Below are positions 50,921 through 64,000 of a stretch of DNA of 64,000 nucleotides, in pieces. Made by a program: the position numbers and the translations under genes. The stretch spans positions 1,431,315 to 1,495,314 of the forward strand of contig OX393569.1 of the NCBI GenBank assembly GCA_947652115.1. Reading direction: 5' to 3'. A model generated the notes under the pieces. The model ran no database searches, was not told where the DNA came from, and worked only from the letters and a program-made list of their open reading frames with translations. Numbering within the stretch: the first letter of the stretch is position 1; every line of letters begins with the position of its first letter. This DNA is from Blastomussa wellsi. Lineage: Eukaryota > Cnidaria > Anthozoa > Scleractinia > Plerogyridae.

Positions 50921-53900
50921 AATCCATCAAAGCACTGCAAAGTCCATCAGCTTCTCATAGAAGCGAGCGTGTCTACCAGACAGGTAAAAGTCTAGATTGA
51001 TTGAAATTAGCTACAAATTTCAAGGACTTTCCAGCACTGACTGCAATTTTCAAGGACTTTTAATGCTTTGAATTTTTGTTTTGAGATTCAAGGACTTTCA
51101 AGGTGCGTGCGAACCCTGCGCCCCAGTTTCTTTGTTTTGGGGCACCAATATGGCCACCGTGACGTCATGTGTGTAGAAAACGGCTTCCTTTGTCCTAAAC
51201 AGGGCACGTGTTTGGCATTATGTCCCAAACAGGGTCAGGGTTTCAGACCTCCAGCCGCACCCATAACCCCAAGCACGGGGCAAGCTCCCCCCCCCCCATC
51301 CCCCGAACATATGACAGAAAGACAATAGAAGACACAAGAACTAAAATCGAGGATTTAATTGTTGATTTCAGCGCATTATTGTACAATCCATTCGATTGAG
51401 CAGTAACAACGGCTCCTTTGGAAGCCGTCGACTCTGTGCAGACTGCAAACTTCTGCACAGCAAAGCTTCTTTTGAAAGCACATATTATGTATAATATATA
51501 TAAATATTAAATTCGCTTTAGAAAATAAATAAATGGTAAAAAAAAGAAAAATTCAAATTGCATCCCTGCACCGCTTGCCTCTGTGCTCTTAAAATTGACA
51601 ACTTGTAAATTACTTATGCCTAACCTTCCCACTTAGAGTTAAACACAAAATATGCCTTTCTGTAAAATATGCTTTTTGTAGTACTTTCATGTGGTACTGT
51701 TTATTTTTTAACAAGCTGGTTCTAACTGTGCGAATGAACCAGCACCTGATCGACCAGTACTATACTAGTGATGCTGTTTTGTAAAATTTGCAAAACGAAA
51801 CATTTTATTTAATTTCTTAACTTGAACTAGACATTTTTAGGCATTCTATTTAAACGAGGCACTGGTACAAGGAAGCAGTAAAAAACCTTATAATTTATCC
51901 GGTTTCTTTTGAAGTATCCATTTCAGTCACAAGCCTGACCATTCCTAACCATGGGAATGGAAGACCTTGATCAAAAAATGCTTACTGAAACCAGCTTGTG
52001 TGGTTCCAGAAAATCTCCCCCAGAAAAGGGATTGGAAATCCCTGGGGTGTGGAGGGGAATTCTCAATAAAAAAACAAAGCATGGAGCTCATCCGCCGCAC
52101 GTAAAAAGTTAAGAGACTGATACATTTACCTATTATCCTTTGCACACGAAAATGCTTGTTTTTGGAACAGCGGAGGGTTTCGTAAAATCCTAGCTTTCTA
52201 TCTGGCCTGTGGACCGTGTTGGGTTCGCAAAAAAGTGCGGTGAAATGTACATCCGCCATCTATTTCCATGCGGCGGATTTACCCAGAAGTGCGTGTGTGG
52301 TGAGACGGGGGGGGGGGGGGGTCTTAGAAAACATCCCTTCCATGGGGGAGCTATTGCCATTTTGTGGAGTTATACATTCTAATGAATATAATAACGACCT
52401 AAATTAACACAGATTAACCTCTCAGAGTAGCGTAACTTATCGCAGCTGTTCAATGCCTCAAAAAGGCCGAGTGTATAAGGTATCTTTAAAAAGACTCAAT
52501 GCATTAGATTTGGAAACCGTCGACATAAAGACCCTTCATTTCAATTTTAAAAAATGTACCTCATTCAACACTTGAAATACTGGGGTTTTATGACAGAAGC
52601 AATGTTAAATTATTGGAGTAAGCAACCCATCAAGTACTTTAAAGGCTTGGTATAAAAAAATTAAACGTTGAATGAGGTCAAAATTTTTGCTGAATGAGGT
52701 CAAAATTTTTGCTGCCACGGCAAAGTACAGGTAACACCCAAATTCAATTCAATCCGATGTTATTTCCTTCACTGGTTTGCATGTGATCAATGACGACGTC
52801 TGCCGGAGTCGTTTCTTTTCTGTTGAAATGTTTTCTTCTCCCCTCAGAGCAGGATAGGACCGAATTTGTTTACCGTACATACAAAAATATGTATGCCAGC
52901 GCGGGATAAAAGTCAGTCTGGATTCGTTTTTCAAATTTTCTTGCAGTGACCAGTAACCTCATGAAAACCAGTCTTAAATTGACAGGAAAAGTTTTGTTTC
53001 TCTATTAAAAAGTCAAACATTGATCAATAAATACAAAGGGCAAAGGGAGTCTGAAATTTTGATAAAAAGTGAACTTGCAACGGTATCAAAGTCCTACAAA
53101 CTGCACGTAAAGTGTTTCGATTGTTAATTCGTTATTTTGGTTTGTGTTGTTAAAAAAACAACACAAAACGGAACAAAAAAAAGGCTAAAAAAATCCAATA
53201 AATTGTTTTTCGACGATCCATAACCCATACCATGATGGACTGATTATTGAATCCAAATTGCTCATTATATTTAACTATGCCAGACAGAATATCCTTGTCT
53301 TATTCAGAGAAAGTCACCATTTGCTGGAATCAATAGCCACAAAGCTTCAAGGACATTTACTATGCTGAATCCATTGACTTGTACCAGTATGTAGCTTGAT
53401 TAATTCTATCTTAAACCGTAAAACAGCCCCTAACAATTATTGGTAAACAATCAACACTAAACAAAAGAAACAAGGAAGATATTGTCTAGCAACTATTTCA
53501 TGGTTGAGGTAAAATCCCTTAGGGTCAAGTAATAACAAGATCCAGTGGATTGGAGTTGGCAAAATGAATTATGTAATCCGCTGGAAAGTGATTAATAAAG
53601 TGGAGATAGATAACCGTCCTTTAAGAGAACTACTGGGAAAGATCATGTCTTATCCTGTCAGTCCTTGGAAGTAAACCTCAACCTTGTGCAGAATGAAAAC
53701 TTAAAAGATTCTCCATCTTTGAAATAATTTGCAAGCTGGTAGCTATTTACAGCAATAACATTGTACAGTAATTTCTTTACAGCACTTAAGCCAACATTGG
53801 CATAATATTTCATCATGAGGATATTTGCACAATGACACTGCACAAGATTCTGGCTTTCACAACAGCTTTCCTGGAGCATCATTACTTGAATCCACAGAAA

Positions 53901-53994
53901 AATTCACCTTAGATATCTCCATACAATTTTTACAGTGTCAGTTGGGGAATACTGTCTCCAACTCTAACTTTGTGTTCTATCATTGGCCCGATTT

Positions 53995-54264
53995 ATACTA
54001 GAGATGGATCATCCGTCTGGGATGAATTTGGGCAGAGAACGGTTATCTGTCCGATAATTCGTCTGTGTATAAATACCGGCAAACAGATGGATCATCCGTC
54101 CAGACAACTTTTCCCAATAGTTTGTCTTGACCGATGAAATATCATGGATAATCCGTCAAGACACACCAATAGTTCGCCCTATATTAATTTTATACTAGAA
54201 GGATGGTCAGTCTAGATGGATAATCTGTCTTGATGGATGATCCGTCTCTTGAATAAATCGGGCC
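53995..54264. mobile_element. TIR element with 'ggatgatccgtct' repeats
   Basis: Inverted ends GGCCCGATTTATACTAGAG and 'gaataaatcgggcc'. The interior has at least six copies of 'gatggatcatccgtc' or its variants in both orientations. It lies about 450 bp downstream of the NLK stop. Confidence 0.7.
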
Positions 54265-54711
54265 ATTTCAAATAGTGCGAGTGGCCTCAGTGGATTAAAG
54301 ACCAGCTCCAATGTTAACAAAATTACTTAAAATAGCAGAATTACATTTATGACAGACATGATTCAAATGGCTCTTTTTCCAAAAACTGGAGTACAATACT
54401 AAAATGTGCTGCGATGAAAAGAAATAAAGTTGTACAAAAGTTCAATAACTTTACTTGAATACTTATCCACAGTTACTAGAATTTGTTCTAGCCACTAAAC
54501 AAATAGGCTGTAAAAATTGCTTACACCCTGCATTTGCTAAATATTCTTAAAAAATTATTACCTAATGAAATGAAGTGAAAGTATAACTGGCATTTTCGTT
54601 TATAAAAGGGTCTCTCGCCAATCTGTTAGCCCTGAGAAACTTGAGTTTAAAGGCAGTTTTAGAATAAAATATTCACGAATAGTTAAGAAAACATTAACAT
54701 GACAAGCTCAA

Positions 54712-64000
<9,289 letters not shown>

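Larger units (their letters stand above)
49794..54711. other. Intergenic stretch between the WD40 gene and NLK
   Basis: About 5 kb without a supported gene. It contains the TA-flanked MITE at 50476, a LINE tail at 50700, degenerate 'aaggacttt' repeats at 51010-51120, a poly-G tract at 52307-52320, a 23-bp tandem duplication at 52667-52715 and a TIR element at 53995. The 125-aa frame at 49946-50323 has no recognisable domain. Confidence 0.55.

Overview
The window is nuclear DNA of an intron-rich, AT-rich animal. Short exons with GT-AG introns, a full metazoan NLK, a CHD1L/ALC1 homologue, and a very dense load of short inverted-repeat transposons and tRNA-derived SINEs point to a cnidarian, most likely a stony coral. 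That assignment is inference from repeat flavour and protein divergence, not from a marker gene. There is no operon, CRISPR array, phage or bacterial feature.

Layout. (1) 1035-8260, minus: the N-terminal and ATPase part of a CHD1L/ALC1-like SNF2 remodeller in 12 exons, running off the left edge. (2) 8909-12669, plus: a complete four-exon, single-domain, membrane-anchored M14 metallocarboxypeptidase (476 aa), divergent from CHD1L across about 650 bp. (3) 12670-18230: gene-free, with a hAT-type MITE, foldbacks, a MULE-type MITE with a 9-bp target duplication and a decayed LINE. (4) 18299-22772, minus: a 2-oxoglutarate/Fe(II) oxygenase lacking its first coding exon. (5) 29901-31166, plus: an intronless 421-aa amino-acid transporter of the VIAAT/SLC32-like AAAP group. 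(6) 32220-39588, plus: a second, complete 315-aa oxygenase, paralogous to (4) with the same intron phases at each comparable junction. (7) 41107-49793, minus: a WD40-repeat protein with one unresolved junction. (8) 54712-61986, minus: Nemo-like kinase from mid N-lobe to stop in 11 exons, with its 5' end not found in the window.

The two oxygenases are transcribed away from each other with the transporter between them. This is the most system-like arrangement here: an inverted duplication of a small-molecule dioxygenase around a vesicular-type amino-acid transporter. Both enzymes keep the HxD...H iron triad and the RxS 2-oxoglutarate motif. A shared pathway is only an inference.

The repeat layer shows datable events: a SINE family hit at the same internal site by two unrelated MITEs; two copies of one TTAA-flanked MITE sitting 11-12 bp inside consecutive introns of the same oxygenase gene; a third TTAA element 25 bp inside an NLK intron; and a decayed tandem copy of an NLK kinase exon that keeps its splice donor. 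I found no clear new molecular machine. Exon ends were read by eye from frame, homology and splice consensus, without transcript support.
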